Positions 51,375 to 60,558 of a stretch of DNA of 64,000 nt are shown piece by piece. Position numbers and translations under genes: made by a program. Every line of letters begins with the position of its first letter. Position 1 is the first letter of the stretch. The notes beneath the pieces were generated by a model, which saw only the letters and a program-made list of their open reading frames with translations, had not been told where the DNA came from and made no database searches. Location: assembly GCA_045128915.1 (NCBI GenBank), contig JBGVIT010000067.1:123727-187726 (forward strand). Direction: 5' to 3'. This stretch comes from RGIG9115 sp045128915 (GTDB lineage Bacteria > Bacillota > Clostridia > UBA1381).

Positions 51375-52469
51375 TCATAACTCAGATGAGGTTATGTTTT
51401 TTAACATAGGCTGAGCTGTATCATTCCAAACATATGCACTGACAGCTCCTGAACTGCTTTTAAGAGGCAACGATATTGAGTATGAACCATTTTCATGAAT
51501 AGGAATATTATAAGAATCAACATCCGTTTTTGTCATCCCTACAAATCTCCCGTCATCTGCGTATTCACAAACCATTATTGTTATTATCTCAGACATTTCG
51601 CCTGATTTTATAACAGCTTTAACGGTGGGGGTATTCTCTTTATTGTGAGAATACTGAATACTTTTGCCCATTTCATCTACAAAGTCCAAGGCAACAACCC
51701 GAGTTTTTGGAACAAAATCCTCAACAGCATAGAAAATCAATTCACCAACATTATTCATGCTGTTCTGGTCATCTCTTATGTACAAATATCTGTAATAAGT
51801 TTCATTATCCCAAGCTAATGCAGGTTTTGATTTATAATTCAACTGTTCAACATCTCCTCCATTTAAGAGGGTATCTGCTTCTTCATAGCTTATGGTAGGA
51901 TTTTTTGCACCTTTAACCGTCAGTCTATACAAATACTTTGAAATTTCAGTAGTAGATGATGCATCCTTAAGTGACACCATTATCCCTGAAACCTTATAAT
52001 AATCTCCAAGGTCAACTATCAAGAAGTCATCTGTTGTACCATCTTTGTTGTTTGGTATGGGGATATATGAATCTGTCATTTTATTGTCGCTGAGTTCAGG
52101 AAGAAGCTTATCCTCCCTGAGCTCACCGTCATAAACCTTCACATCAGAATACGGAATTCTGATATTATCCACCCGCTCTTTATACGCAACGGGAGAAATA
52201 AGAGTGTTGTAAAGCTTTGAGGTATATCCCGAAGGTGCAACAGATTTTCCTGACACATTCTTTAGACCGTCAGTTATATTAAAGGTATAAACTGTATCAG
52301 TTGTAAGCTCTGAAGCATCAACGGCGATTGTTCTTTCATCAAGCTTACAAAGGGTTACCTTTTCTTTATAAGCTGTATCGTTACCTCTTGTTCTGGTGAA
52401 ATACACATTTGACTCATTGACTGTTTCCCAATCAAGATTGGAATTTATATAAACAGTCAGCCTATGGTC
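51375..52469 (-). CDS. C-terminal part of the frameshifted beta-helix surface protein
   Basis: 365 open codons with no ribosome-binding site or plausible start near 52469; the first GTG (52406) falls inside a conserved module. Read from GAC at 52467-52469 it begins DHRLTVYINSNLDWETVN and continues as an SbsA-type Ig module (VYFTRTRGNDTAY) and a discoidin-like module (FLIVDLGDYYKVSGIMV), the same pair that the neighbouring secreted proteins carry at their starts. It joins the upstream 1345-residue frame if the run of ten A at 52470-52479 is read as eleven. So it is either the C-terminus of a slippage product or the broken end of a pseudogene. It has no anchor. Confidence 0.72.
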   Translation of the reverse strand, partial: DHRLTVYINSNLDWETVNESNVYFTRTRGNDTAYKEKVTLCKLDERTIAVDASELTTDTVYTFNITDGLKNVSGKSVAPSGYTSKLYNTLISPVAYKERVDNIRIPYSDVKVYDGELREDKLLPELSDNKMTDSYIPIPNNKDGTTDDFLIVDLGDYYKVSGIMVSLKDASSTTEISKYLYRLTVKGAKNPTISYEEADTLLNGGDVEQLNYKSKPALAWDNETYYRYLYIRDDQNSMNNVGELIFYAVEDFVPKTRVVALDFVDEMGKSIQYSHNKENTPTVKAVIKSGEMSEIITIMVCEYADDGRFVGMTKTDVDSYNIPIHENGSYSISLPLKSSSGAVSAYVWNDTAQPMLKNITSSEL

Positions 52470-55400
52470 TTTTTTTTTTGAATATTTGTATTGGCAGTAG
52501 CATTTGTTCCGTCAAATTCCTGCCATGAGGTCTGTATATTCATATGGTCATACAATCTGATGTTGATATAAGGTGTGTAAATACCCGCAAAATCACCGTA
52601 TGAACATTTTTCGATTACTTCTGAGAGAATACGCTGACCATTTAGCTCTACTGTGAAATACGTATTTTCATTTATGTATTCCATAGTATATTTAAGGGTA
52701 TTTCGTTCGTTCCACTTGATTCCTGATTTGGCAGTTTCTCCAATCTGTGTCTTAGCACCGTCTGAGAACTTATAGAACTTAGCTTCGTCGCCTGAGAACT
52801 CAACCTGCGCATGGTTATACTCTTTACCTTTATTGCCGAAATCAAACCCATCGCTGTTATTTGCTCCAAGAATAAGAGTAAACTCTGACGCTCCGTTTGG
52901 TGATACGGGCTTGATGTCAAAGATTTGCGAACTGTTGATACCACGATTTCGGCTCATATACGCAAAGCTTGAAGCTTTGAGAAGCGTTGAGTTCGCCAGC
53001 TTTGTTATGTACCGGTCTTCGTTATAGTTCACAATCCAATCTGTATCGGACGGATACTGTGCCTCTGAATATGAAACATATTCGCCTACCAGATTCCAAT
53101 GATTGTATTTCTTATTTGAGCTGCAATACACAGGCACCATAAGCCCTTTTGAAAAATCGATTTGAGTCGGCATCACACGAGCAATGCTTGAGCTTTCATT
53201 GGTGGTAATCTCAACATTTTCTATTTTCATGGATGCTTCCGCCGGGAAGAAAGCCGTTACGGTGAGATTTTCATTATCGATTTCAACAAATTCAGCACTC
53301 GGAACAGAGACATTTACAATTTCAGCAGAGTTTCTGTTGCCCATAAAGGTGTTGTATGCATTTTCAAGCGCTATAAGCAAATCGTATTCTTCTTCCGCAG
53401 AAATACCCTTTGCAAGCTTCTCGTCTGCATTTTGTACTACCTTTTGGAAAGCTGTTATATCAGTCTTTTTATACTCTGTGCCGCCTTTTGCCTTTTCAAG
53501 AGTGTCTTTGCAAAGTGCAAGAGTATCTTCAAAGCTGTATCTCCTCATAGAAGCCTTTAGCTCAGCTACAAACTGATTAACAAGAGAGTATCTTGTTGGG
53601 AAATGCGGCTGATTTTCAGATGTCAGATATGATGACATTTTGGAAAGCTTTGTTTTATACTCTGTTGGATACATACCAAGTCCCGTACCGAACTTAGCAT
53701 CTGAAATGGTCGCAGAAAGCTGTGATGAAAGTCCTGTCTTGAATGTAGGAACTTCATAGTCGATTTCATACTCAAAAGACGCTTTATCCCACGCTGCCTG
53801 ATGATACGGCTTGAACACGCTTTCAGGAACTTGCAAAGAAATATGCTTATATTCATCTTCAAGCCCCGCATTAGTATAAGTGTCATATGCCTCACGGCTT
53901 GGCTGTCCGATTGGTACGTGTGCAGGATTTTCATAGTAGAATTGGTCATCGGCACCTGCATTCTGATATACATTCGTAGTTGCAAAGTTATTCTTGAAGG
54001 TATTTTCAGGCATACCGTTTGTCATTGCCCAACCGCCTCTTGGTCCGCCTGCAATAGCAGAGCCTTCAACATAGTTTTTCTGCATTGTCATAAAGCGTGA
54101 ACCGTTATCAGTATAGAAACCAATTTTACCTATATTGGAGTTTTCTGCATGGTTATATTCATAGAAGCTGTTCGGCTGTCTGCCAAGAGTATAGATACCG
54201 CCACCGTCATAGCCTGCAAATGCTGTATCGTTTGTGTAGTTATAGCGGGCGTTGATGTTTTCACAGGTTTCATTATCTGTTGTCCATGAATATCCAACGC
54301 TTATACCCGTATAGGCAATTTCCTTAAGCTCGTTATGATTAAGCTCTACGTTATCAGCATTTATGATTGAAAGCCCGATAGCTCTTCCAAAGAATGATGA
54401 GCCTATTCTTTCAAAATAGTTGTTTTCAATAGTAAGACCGTCGCAACGCTGATTCTTTACGTTTGGTTTTTTATCCATAGTTCCAATCCAGACTCTTGAA
54501 CAAGCAAGGTTTCCGGGCTTAGTTTTTCTAATCATAAGGAATTTATATTTTTCTATTCCTTCTACCGAGTAGTGATTAACTTCGTTTTCCACTTCCCCGA
54601 TCTGAGTATGAACTACTTTATAATCGGCAAAGTCAAAATCGTTGGAAACCAAAACTTCAAAGTCTGAAAATTCATCTGCGTGCTTTCTTAAATCCTTATT
54701 AAATGCGATTGTAATTTCGTCAAGGTCATAAGGACGTGAAAACTCCCATTTAAGATACGGAATTTTCCCCTCTGTCACGCTGTAATCATCACGCCAATTT
54801 GCAAACCAATCATAGTGCTTGTCAACACGTTCATACGAATAAACGTACTTATCAAATGTTCCTACATAGGTTTCATTTGCATTAGGACCCATCTGTGATG
54901 TATTATCATACACAGTAGTAGTTCCCCAACCTCCACGCTGCGGTGTAGGACAGTATGCAAGGCCTGAAAGTATGCTTGCATCCTTTGCCTTGTCTATCCA
55001 ATCCTTAACAAATGCATCAAACGTTCCCTCATAGTAGGAATACCAGAGCTTTGTACGTCTGTCTGCCATAAGGTCGTATGGTGCATCCTTATACTCTGCA
55101 GGCACAGGCTCGGATACTGTATCTCGCTGTTCCTGCGGGAACAGTTCGGGGTTTGTGTCATATTTGAATGTAAAATTCAGTCCCATATCCGTATGACCGG
55201 TAGCACCTACTGTAAGTCCGTTATCACCCACATCGTAGAAGGTATTACCCACAACAGTTGAGTTACTTACTGCATTCATAAGCTGGAGTCCATGACCGCC
55301 CATTGAATGAATAAGATTATTCTTAAATTCTACGCCGTCGGTATATGCTACGTAGATGCCTGACGGCGTACCTTTAGCAAAACCATTGGCTACACTCTGT

Positions 55401-56494
55401 ACAGCCTGACCGGTTGAAATTCCATCAATATAGATACATTTCGCATCAGAGAATTCTATATTTTCAAACGATACATTTTTAAGCTTATCATTTACGTCGT
55501 TACCTTCAAGGCTAAGCAATGTGTCCAGCACCGGCGCTACCACTTCTGCTGTAGCCATATCTTCATCCGGATAGGGCATATAATATAGCTTTTTATCTTT
55601 TCTATCATAGTAGAATTCACCCGGCTCATCTAAAAGCTCAAGAGCGTTCATTACCATAAATCCACGTTCAGGATTTATACCAAACTCCTGAACTATATCA
55701 CCTGTATAATAGCTGTCGTAGTTGCCGGGTTTCATAGTAATTCGCCATACATCAGAACGGTCAGGATCAGTTTCCATAGAATGAACGGGAACTATTCTGT
55801 CAACAAAGTTATGATTCCACGACAAAAGCACGTCCTGAAGATTTTTATATTCAGCAAAATCACGTTTGCTTATATACAATCCGTCAGCTGTGTATTTAGT
55901 TTCGGGATTGTAATAGATGTACTGATACTTTTTATGAGTTAAATCTTTCATATCGCCGGGGTTTGCTTCAAACCATTCATCCGTCATATACTTATCAGGA
56001 CGCTTTACACCGGTAATAAGGCTTGCACTCTTTGCCACGTGTCGAAGCTTATTGTTGACACTCAGTTGCATTACAGCATCAGCATCATAGTCTGCTACAT
56101 ATATTCCGTCACTGCCGTAAGCTGTAAATCCGCTTACTCTCTCTCCGCCGGATATTACAGGCTTTTCCTCTCCACTTCCGCGCCATATAACTCTGTGACC
56201 ATTAAAGCCCGAATCTTCGTTGAAAAAGTCAAGAGTTTCGGTTTGCACGTATTCTCCGGGAAGGATATTTACAACAATATCACCGGTCATTGACTTATTT
56301 ACAGTGCGCACAGCATTTTGCGCTGCGGTCAGAGTTTTAAACGGTGCCGACTTTGTTCCGGCATTTGAATCATTACCATTCTGAGCACTTACATAAAACT
56401 CTTTATATATATTATTTTCTGCAGAAACCGTTGCCGGAAGATTTATACTTCCGGCAAGCAGTACTGCAGATAACAAGCAACAAAGTTTTTTCAT
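52457..56494 (-). CDS. secreted right-handed beta-helix protein, N-terminal frame
   Basis: A 1345-residue exported protein. A signal peptide (1-25) precedes a parallel beta-helix of pectate-lyase-like repeats: FYVSAQNGNDSNAGTKSAPF and AAQNAVRTVNK at the start, then PbH1-type coils (VEFKNNLIHSMGGHGLQLMN, VVGNTFYDVGDNGLTVG, later LTIENNYFERIG and VELNHNELKEIAYTGISVG). A discoidin-like insertion (about 540-680) and a concanavalin-like beta sandwich (about 1160-1330) follow. It is probably an extracellular polysaccharide lyase or glycosidase; I cannot pick the family. It ends just past an A10 run, with the rest of the protein in another frame. GGAGG precedes the ATG, 18 bases after the binding-protein gene. 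Confidence 0.75.
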   Translation of the reverse strand: MKKLCCLLSAVLLAGSINLPATVSAENNIYKEFYVSAQNGNDSNAGTKSAPFKTLTAAQNAVRTVNKSMTGDIVVNILPGEYVQTETLDFFNEDSGFNGHRVIWRGSGEEKPVISGGERVSGFTAYGSDGIYVADYDADAVMQLSVNNKLRHVAKSASLITGVKRPDKYMTDEWFEANPGDMKDLTHKKYQYIYYNPETKYTADGLYISKRDFAEYKNLQDVLLSWNHNFVDRIVPVHSMETDPDRSDVWRITMKPGNYDSYYTGDIVQEFGINPERGFMVMNALELLDEPGEFYYDRKDKKLYYMPYPDEDMATAEVVAPVLDTLLSLEGNDVNDKLKNVSFENIEFSDAKCIYIDGISTGQAVQSVANGFAKGTPSGIYVAYTDGVEFKNNLIHSMGGHGLQLMNAVSNSTVVGNTFYDVGDNGLTVGATGHTDMGLNFTFKYDTNPELFPQEQRDTVSEPVPAEYKDAPYDLMADRRTKLWYSYYEGTFDAFVKDWIDKAKDASILSGLAYCPTPQRGGWGTTTVYDNTSQMGPNANETYVGTFDKYVYSYERVDKHYDWFANWRDDYSVTEGKIPYLKWEFSRPYDLDEITIAFNKDLRKHADEFSDFEVLVSNDFDFADYKVVHTQIGEVENEVNHYSVEGIEKYKFLMIRKTKPGNLACSRVWIGTMDKKPNVKNQRCDGLTIENNYFERIGSSFFGRAIGLSIINADNVELNHNELKEIAYTGISVGYSWTTDNETCENINARYNYTNDTAFAGYDGGGIYTLGRQPNSFYEYNHAENSNIGKIGFYTDNGSRFMTMQKNYVEGSAIAGGPRGGWAMTNGMPENTFKNNFATTNVYQNAGADDQFYYENPAHVPIGQPSREAYDTYTNAGLEDEYKHISLQVPESVFKPYHQAAWDKASFEYEIDYEVPTFKTGLSSQLSATISDAKFGTGLGMYPTEYKTKLSKMSSYLTSENQPHFPTRYSLVNQFVAELKASMRRYSFEDTLALCKDTLEKAKGGTEYKKTDITAFQKVVQNADEKLAKGISAEEEYDLLIALENAYNTFMGNRNSAEIVNVSVPSAEFVEIDNENLTVTAFFPAEASMKIENVEITTNESSSIARVMPTQIDFSKGLMVPVYCSSNKKYNHWNLVGEYVSYSEAQYPSDTDWIVNYNEDRYITKLANSTLLKASSFAYMSRNRGINSSQIFDIKPVSPNGASEFTLILGANNSDGFDFGNKGKEYNHAQVEFSGDEAKFYKFSDGAKTQIGETAKSGIKWNERNTLKYTMEYINENTYFTVELNGQRILSEVIEKCSYGDFAGIYTPYINIRLYDHMNIQTSWQEFDGTNATANTNIQKKKTIG
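52470..52479 (-). other. A10 tract at the frame junction (slippage site candidate)
   Basis: Ten A on the coding strand, at the point where the 1345-residue frame ends a few codons later (KKKTIG-stop) and the next frame becomes colinear. One extra A would fuse the frames. Runs this long are known sites of polymerase slippage and also of sequencing error. Confidence 0.75.
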
Positions 56495-56512
56495 TATTGC
56501 CTCCTGTCAAGA

Positions 56513-58393
56513 TTAATTTTCAGCGAGAAAGCTCTTTATTCCATCTTCAAACTCTTTATTGTTTTCTTTATATGCCTTGTCAAATTCTTTGCGTGTTTCT
56601 TCTGTAAGACCATTTCTTTCTGCAAGGCTTATCAAGTTATTATAACGTTCTTCAAACTGCGCATCGCTTGATGCTGCAAATACCTGAGTCAGTGCATCTT
56701 CAAAAGCATTTCTTGACTGCCAGAAACGCTTTGCTTCAGGAATTGCTGCTGTGTAGTCATTTGAATAAACATCACAGCCCTCTGCATCCGGCCAATATAT
56801 AGGTGCTACATATCCGGCATTAAACGCAGGCTCCCAATCGGATACCTTATCGTACTGAGCAAAGTATTCAAACAATCTTGTTTCAATAAGCGGTCTGCCG
56901 GGCCATGGTCCCTGCTTCAAACCAAACTTTTCAACGGGGCCGTCTTCGCCGGTACCGATGATTTCGTCATAAAGTCCTTTGCCTTTTTCTGTAAACTGAA
57001 GTTTCCCGTCAGCTGTTTCTTCATAAAGTCCTGCACTCTTCGGTCCCCACATAACAAGCTTCTGACCAGCAGGAGAGCAACCGAAATCAATAGCCCTGAG
57101 AACCTGAATTAAATCTTCTTCGCTTATTCCCTTTTTGAAGAACGAAATTGCCTTACCTGTATCCTGAGTTGAGTTGTTAAGAATCTTATCGTATCCGTTA
57201 GTATATTTTACATATACCTTACGATACTTATATTCATTTCCTGCATTATTTGTCGGTGCATATGTTGACAAGCTTACAAGGTAACGTCCGTTATTGTACT
57301 TTTCTTCAAAAATCTGCTTTGTATCAATCAAAGCTTCGCTTGAAGCAATTCCGTCTTTTATAAGCTTATTGTAGGTTTTAAGAATATCCTTGAACCAAGT
57401 TTCTTTGAATGTGAACTTCACCTCATCGTCTTTAAGATCGTAGTATGAGAAATAGTTTCCGCTAAATCCGAACAAAGGAAGTGCTACTGTACATGCGTTC
57501 CAGTTATCCGAACCGTCGTGGGTGTACATAACAAACACCTGACCTTTGCCATCGTCTGGAATGTTGAGATTCTTAAGGTCATAAAGGAAGTCAATAAAAT
57601 CCTGAGGTGTTTCGAGAGGCACGTCGAAAATTTCTTCTTCTGTAAACTTACCGTTCTTTTCGTAGATTGCCTTAAGCTCATCACGGGTATGAGCATTAGG
57701 ATAAAGCTTTTTCAATACATCATCTCTTACCCAGAAATATCCATGTGCTGTTTTAGCTGCGCCAAGAACGTTATTGAGCTGTTCTTCTGAATAGTCATAC
57801 AACCCTTCTGATACCATACTACGAAGCGAGTTGGCACCGGATTTTGTAGAAAGCGCATACAAGCCACCGTATTTTTCTTTCTGGCTCTCCCAGATTTTGC
57901 CGTATGTTTTTGTTTCAGGGCCAAAGTATTTCATTATGTTTGGACAATACTGTTCTATGTACGGTGCCAAATCATAAAGCTGTTCAGCAGCAACAAGTTC
58001 TGAAAGTTCAGGGAGTCTGTAAACCATTCCGGGATAGTCTCCGGAAGCTATAATCTGAGCAATCTTGGCATCAAAGCTATTGCCGCTATTGTCAAATGAT
58101 TCATTGTAGTCATATGTTACTCCGGTTATTCTTTCGTATTCGGGAGTAACAACATCGTCCGCTGATTTTTTGAAACGTTCATATGCATTAGGCGAGTTTG
58201 CATCCTGCCAAACCTTAACCTTAATTCTGTTACCTGTCCAATCAGGAATGTCTTCAGAATCTTTGTAGTCGGCAAAATTGATTTTGTAGTTTTCTTCGTT
58301 TTTACCGGTTGAAACCTTTCCGCCGTCCTTACATCCGGCAAGAATCGAACCTGCCATTACAAGTGCGAGCAATAAGCTGACTTTCTTTTTCAT
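56513..58393 (-). CDS. sugar-binding lipoprotein of an ABC importer, LplA type
   Basis: Extracellular solute-binding protein (626 residues) that delivers oligosaccharides to the two permeases at 39111-40983. Lipobox LAGC gives a lipid-anchored Cys20. The fold is family 1/LplA-like with conserved regions IASGDYPGMVYRLPELSELV, EQLYDLAPYIEQYCPNI and late WPDAEGCDVYSNDY. It is the first gene after an internal terminator and promoter, which suits high expression of a binding protein. AGGAGAG precedes the start. The ligand cannot be read from sequence. Confidence 0.9.
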   Translation of the reverse strand: MKKKVSLLLALVMAGSILAGCKDGGKVSTGKNEENYKINFADYKDSEDIPDWTGNRIKVKVWQDANSPNAYERFKKSADDVVTPEYERITGVTYDYNESFDNSGNSFDAKIAQIIASGDYPGMVYRLPELSELVAAEQLYDLAPYIEQYCPNIMKYFGPETKTYGKIWESQKEKYGGLYALSTKSGANSLRSMVSEGLYDYSEEQLNNVLGAAKTAHGYFWVRDDVLKKLYPNAHTRDELKAIYEKNGKFTEEEIFDVPLETPQDFIDFLYDLKNLNIPDDGKGQVFVMYTHDGSDNWNACTVALPLFGFSGNYFSYYDLKDDEVKFTFKETWFKDILKTYNKLIKDGIASSEALIDTKQIFEEKYNNGRYLVSLSTYAPTNNAGNEYKYRKVYVKYTNGYDKILNNSTQDTGKAISFFKKGISEEDLIQVLRAIDFGCSPAGQKLVMWGPKSAGLYEETADGKLQFTEKGKGLYDEIIGTGEDGPVEKFGLKQGPWPGRPLIETRLFEYFAQYDKVSDWEPAFNAGYVAPIYWPDAEGCDVYSNDYTAAIPEAKRFWQSRNAFEDALTQVFAASSDAQFEERYNNLISLAERNGLTEETRKEFDKAYKENNKEFEDGIKSFLAEN

Positions 58394-58463
58394 AATTCAT
58401 CTCTCCTTTTATTATTTTCTTAAATGTTTTACTTACAGTCTATTACATTCATATTACACTAAT

Positions 58464-58492
58464 ATTTTAGCATACGGAGCATCATAATTCAA
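58464..58492 (-). promoter_or_regulatory. promoter upstream of the binding-protein gene
   Basis: On the minus strand TTGAAT and TAAAAT are 17 bases apart, about 70 bases before the start and downstream of the terminator at 58541-58577. It would drive the surface and transport genes. Confidence 0.55.
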
Positions 58493-58540
58493 CGGATAAG
58501 AATGCCAAACACCTCCGCCAAATGTGCCATGTTCATCTAA

Positions 58541-58577
58541 AAAAACACCGATGAAACCAATGTTCATCGGTGTTTTT
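58541..58577. terminator. terminator between the GH120-like and binding-protein genes
   Basis: A perfect 14-bp stem (aaaaacaccgatga/tcatcggtgttttt) with a 9-base loop and T-runs on both strands. It ends the transcript of the regulator and GH120-like genes. Confidence 0.85.
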
Positions 58578-58610
58578 ATGTTTTTCAGGTAATTTGTTCC
58601 CTTATTGGAA

Positions 58611-60539
58611 TTACTTACAGCTCCATACAAGGATTTTATGCTGCCCCGTTGTTAGATTTTCAAACGGACCTACTGTTGGTGTTGTACTTCTTTTTTTTCC
58701 TAAATAATCTTTATTTATAACAAGCTCACTTCCGTCAGGATTTTCAAAATCTGCTTCTGAAAATACAGCATTATTAAGCTGTTTTTTGCCAATAATCTCA
58801 GTACTATCTACTAAGCAGTCTTTATTTATGTTAATTACGAGATACCATGAGCCGTCTTCTTGAATTATTGAACAGCCGATGTCAGTATCCGAAACAGCAT
58901 TATTTTCTTCACAGTCAAAAGACTTTGCTCCAAAGGTATAACTGTTACCATTTATATAAACAGGCAGGGAAATATCATTTCTTTCATCAGAGTTTCCGCA
59001 TCTTTTTATATATTCATCCATACTGACAGGCGCTCCGTTATAATACTCAGTTCCGGCAGTACATGCTTCAAAGCGGCTTTTGAAATATTCTTCTTCCTCT
59101 TCGGTTATTATATAGCCCTTATAGGATTCTACCCCTATCATGCCTCCGTCGCTGTTTCTTTTTGAAGAAAAGATATTATTATACCATCTGTCATCACCGT
59201 CATATGTTATTACAACATTTTTAACTTGTGTGGAGTGCGCCACGTGACACGGAGTATATCTATCAAGAACTTTTTCAATAAACAGATTTCCACCAATAAG
59301 GTTATGAACGTATGCACCGCCTTGAGACAAATTGGTAATTGATACATCTGATAACAGGATATTGTTATCTATCATATGTGGACCGTGATTTACTTCCAGC
59401 ATAATGTCCTCGTCAATATTATCAAACATGAGATTAGAGCTTATCCTCAATCCCTGTGCCTGCCAATCAAGCCACATGCCCTTTATGCAACCATGAATAT
59501 TGTTATTATGTATATATGTATCAATCGCGGCATGTAGTTTTATACCTGCAGTTTCTGCACCCATGTATTCTTTTCCGTCGGCAATATTATAGATGTGATT
59601 TCCATATACCTCGCTGAATGCGCAGCCCATATGTCCTACAATTCCCGTCTGACCGCAATCATAAATAATGTTATTGCGGACTATGTGACTACCCACCAGC
59701 TCTTTGCTCCAACCTTTTCCAAGAGAATCAAAAACCACTTCAAGCTGTGATAAATGACCTGTTTTTCTCTGGTATAGGGTTTTAAGATTATGTCCGCCGG
59801 TCTTGTCCTTACCGATGCATATTCCGCAGCATCGTGAATGATGTACTGTGTTATTTTCAATTATCCAACCCTTACACCAATTTGCGCATATAGCTCCCGT
59901 CTGCTCCGATGTAGGCGGCGACCAATTAGTTGCCGCATGACATATTTCAAAACCTCTTACCACTATGTGATTTATGAAGCTATTACCTGCTGAAAAGCAT
60001 GATTTTCTGACATTTATCTCGATTAGGTTTTCATACGGGTTAGCATTTCCAAAGTTTGCGTAAATATATGTATAATCTTCGTCTGCTTCGCAGTACCAAG
60101 TATTTTCTGTCATTGACTTCATATCAGGAGATTCTGTAAGAGGTATGCCGTTAATATACACCTGACCGGTATGAAGAAGCTTTTCAAGAGGTCTGTTAAG
60201 CCAATCTCCCCATATGTTTTCAATGTACGGATTATATGAGTCGAAAAAGCTGTTTGGAATTACAGTCTTATAAATCCCTGAATTAAGATTTTCCCAATTA
60301 TTAATTTCTTCCGAGCCTGATATGACTACTTTTTCACCGTCAGCCGCAGCAAATGTTATGGCTCCACCTGCGTTTCGAGCACCTCGTTGAACTATGACAC
60401 ACTCTCTGTATAATCCCTCATGAACAATGACAGTATCACACTCGTCCAACACAGAAGCGGCTTTTGAAATTGTCAGAAACGGTTTGTCTATCGTCCCGCT
60501 GAAGCTGTCATTTCCTGATTTCGACACATGATATTCCAT
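58611..60539 (-). CDS. GH120-like beta-xylosidase (intracellular beta-helix glycosidase)
   Basis: A 642-residue right-handed beta-helix enzyme without a signal peptide. It follows the Thermoanaerobacterium XylC (GH120) pattern from end to end: EYHVSKSGNDSFSGTIDKPF, TVIVHEGLYRECV, GDWLN, VYINGIPL, EINVRKSCF, VRGFEICHAATNW, AGIKLHAAIDTYIH, WLDWQAQG (candidate nucleophile Asp), EVNHGPHMIDNN (candidate acid/base Glu) and SQGGAYVHNL. GH120 enzymes cleave xylo-oligosaccharides, so xylose residues are likely in the target glycan, although a related sugar is possible. AGGGGG lies eight bases before the ATG. It sits directly after the response-regulator gene. Confidence 0.75.
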   Translation of the reverse strand: MEYHVSKSGNDSFSGTIDKPFLTISKAASVLDECDTVIVHEGLYRECVIVQRGARNAGGAITFAAADGEKVVISGSEEINNWENLNSGIYKTVIPNSFFDSYNPYIENIWGDWLNRPLEKLLHTGQVYINGIPLTESPDMKSMTENTWYCEADEDYTYIYANFGNANPYENLIEINVRKSCFSAGNSFINHIVVRGFEICHAATNWSPPTSEQTGAICANWCKGWIIENNTVHHSRCCGICIGKDKTGGHNLKTLYQRKTGHLSQLEVVFDSLGKGWSKELVGSHIVRNNIIYDCGQTGIVGHMGCAFSEVYGNHIYNIADGKEYMGAETAGIKLHAAIDTYIHNNNIHGCIKGMWLDWQAQGLRISSNLMFDNIDEDIMLEVNHGPHMIDNNILLSDVSITNLSQGGAYVHNLIGGNLFIEKVLDRYTPCHVAHSTQVKNVVITYDGDDRWYNNIFSSKRNSDGGMIGVESYKGYIITEEEEEYFKSRFEACTAGTEYYNGAPVSMDEYIKRCGNSDERNDISLPVYINGNSYTFGAKSFDCEENNAVSDTDIGCSIIQEDGSWYLVININKDCLVDSTEIIGKKQLNNAVFSEADFENPDGSELVINKDYLGKKRSTTPTVGPFENLTTGQHKILVWSCK

Positions 60540-60558
60540 TAAATTATCCCCCTAAGTA

